Below, piece by piece: positions 63,778 through 64,000 of a stretch of 64,000 bases of DNA (position 1 is the first letter of the stretch; each line of letters starts with the position of its first letter). The stretch is from Leptospira sp. GIMC2001 (GTDB lineage Bacteria; Spirochaetota; Leptospiria; Leptospirales; Leptospiraceae). Both the position numbers and the translations under genes were made by a program. The stretch spans positions 2,721,559-2,785,558 of the forward strand of contig NZ_CP115468.1 in the NCBI RefSeq assembly GCF_028462125.1. The letters run 5' to 3'. The notes beneath the pieces are model-generated. The model did no database searches. It was given only the letters and a program-made list of their open reading frames with translations, and was not told where the DNA came from.

Positions 63778-64000
63778 ATGAAAACAACATCAATTTATAA
63801 AAAACTTTTTTCCTCAATTACAATACTCATACTTATGCTTTTATCGGTTGGAGTCTACTCAGGACCCAATAAAGATATTCTAGTTCCCGATTTTACAAAT
63901 TTTATTAGACCAAGCTTTTCAAATCAAAATTCCAAACCAATATTTCGCAGTGATGAATTGGTAATCGGCTACAAGAAAACCGTAAATAGCTCCGAGCTTG
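63778..64000 (+). CDS. N-terminal part of a secreted protein
   Basis: 74 codons up to the window end. Signal peptide (about 1-32, hydrophobic core ITILILMLLSVGVYS), then a segment DELVIGYKKTVNSSEL that resembles the start of a subtilisin-type propeptide (xELIVxYK), but too little is present for a family call. Starts 20 bases after the preceding stop. Confidence 0.55.
   Translation, partial: MKTTSIYKKLFSSITILILMLLSVGVYSGPNKDILVPDFTNFIRPSFSNQNSKPIFRSDELVIGYKKTVNSSEL

Overview
The window looks like chromosome of a spirochaete of the family Leptospiraceae, most likely Leptospira. The evidence is AT-rich DNA with low-GC codon use, a SpiroCoCo-type giant coiled-coil protein, a P83/100-family protein, many lipoproteins with loose spirochaetal lipoboxes, a DUF1554-like lipoprotein, a Kdo transferase (LPS-bearing outer membrane) and a complete alternative complex III operon. 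No tRNA or rRNA gene was recognised.

Layout. 0-5.4 kb: a gliding-type (Gld-like) ABC exporter operon on the minus strand with a methyltransferase at its head. 5.4-13.6 kb: a plus-strand run with the DNA-binding coiled-coil protein, a 67-residue bacterial histone, methionine aminopeptidase, a Sco-like protein lacking its copper ligands, Kdo transferase and NAD synthetase, closed by a strong bidirectional hairpin terminator. 13.9-18 kb: an FAD dehydrogenase, a rhomboid protease and a P83/100 protein on the minus strand. 18-29 kb: serC, rpiB, LamG and TPR/FN3 envelope proteins, a degenerate PIN/ribbon-helix-helix-like pair, a metalloenzyme and a methyltransferase. 29.5-37.4 kb: a 1552-residue repeat lipoprotein, an SMP-30-like lipoprotein and an SF1 helicase. 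37.6-47 kb: a secernin-like peptidase and the ACIII operon (actA-actF plus a lipoprotein), with a 21-bp palindrome over the start of transcription. 47-55.8 kb: redox enzymes, a thioesterase, TetR and MarR regulators with candidate operators, an exporter, a RidA protein, an arylmalonate-decarboxylase-like protein and a membrane adenylate cyclase.

56-62 kb is an accessory island. It holds four copies, in different states of decay, of one small lipoprotein family; two copies of a 60-residue C-terminal module placed directly upstream of two of those lipoproteins; an M23 peptidase next to another lipoprotein; a broken polymorphic-toxin tail followed by an Imm32-like immunity gene; and an IS3-family remnant. 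It is flanked by two directly repeated copies of a dispersed CCACAAAG-type repeat. I read it as a partly decayed store of toxin tips and immunity genes whose immunity proteins are periplasmic lipoproteins. After it come a choice-of-anchor-D lipoprotein and the start of another secreted protein.

The two most interesting items are the histone gene beside the nucleic-acid-binding coiled-coil gene (a chromatin locus) and the lipoprotein-immunity island.
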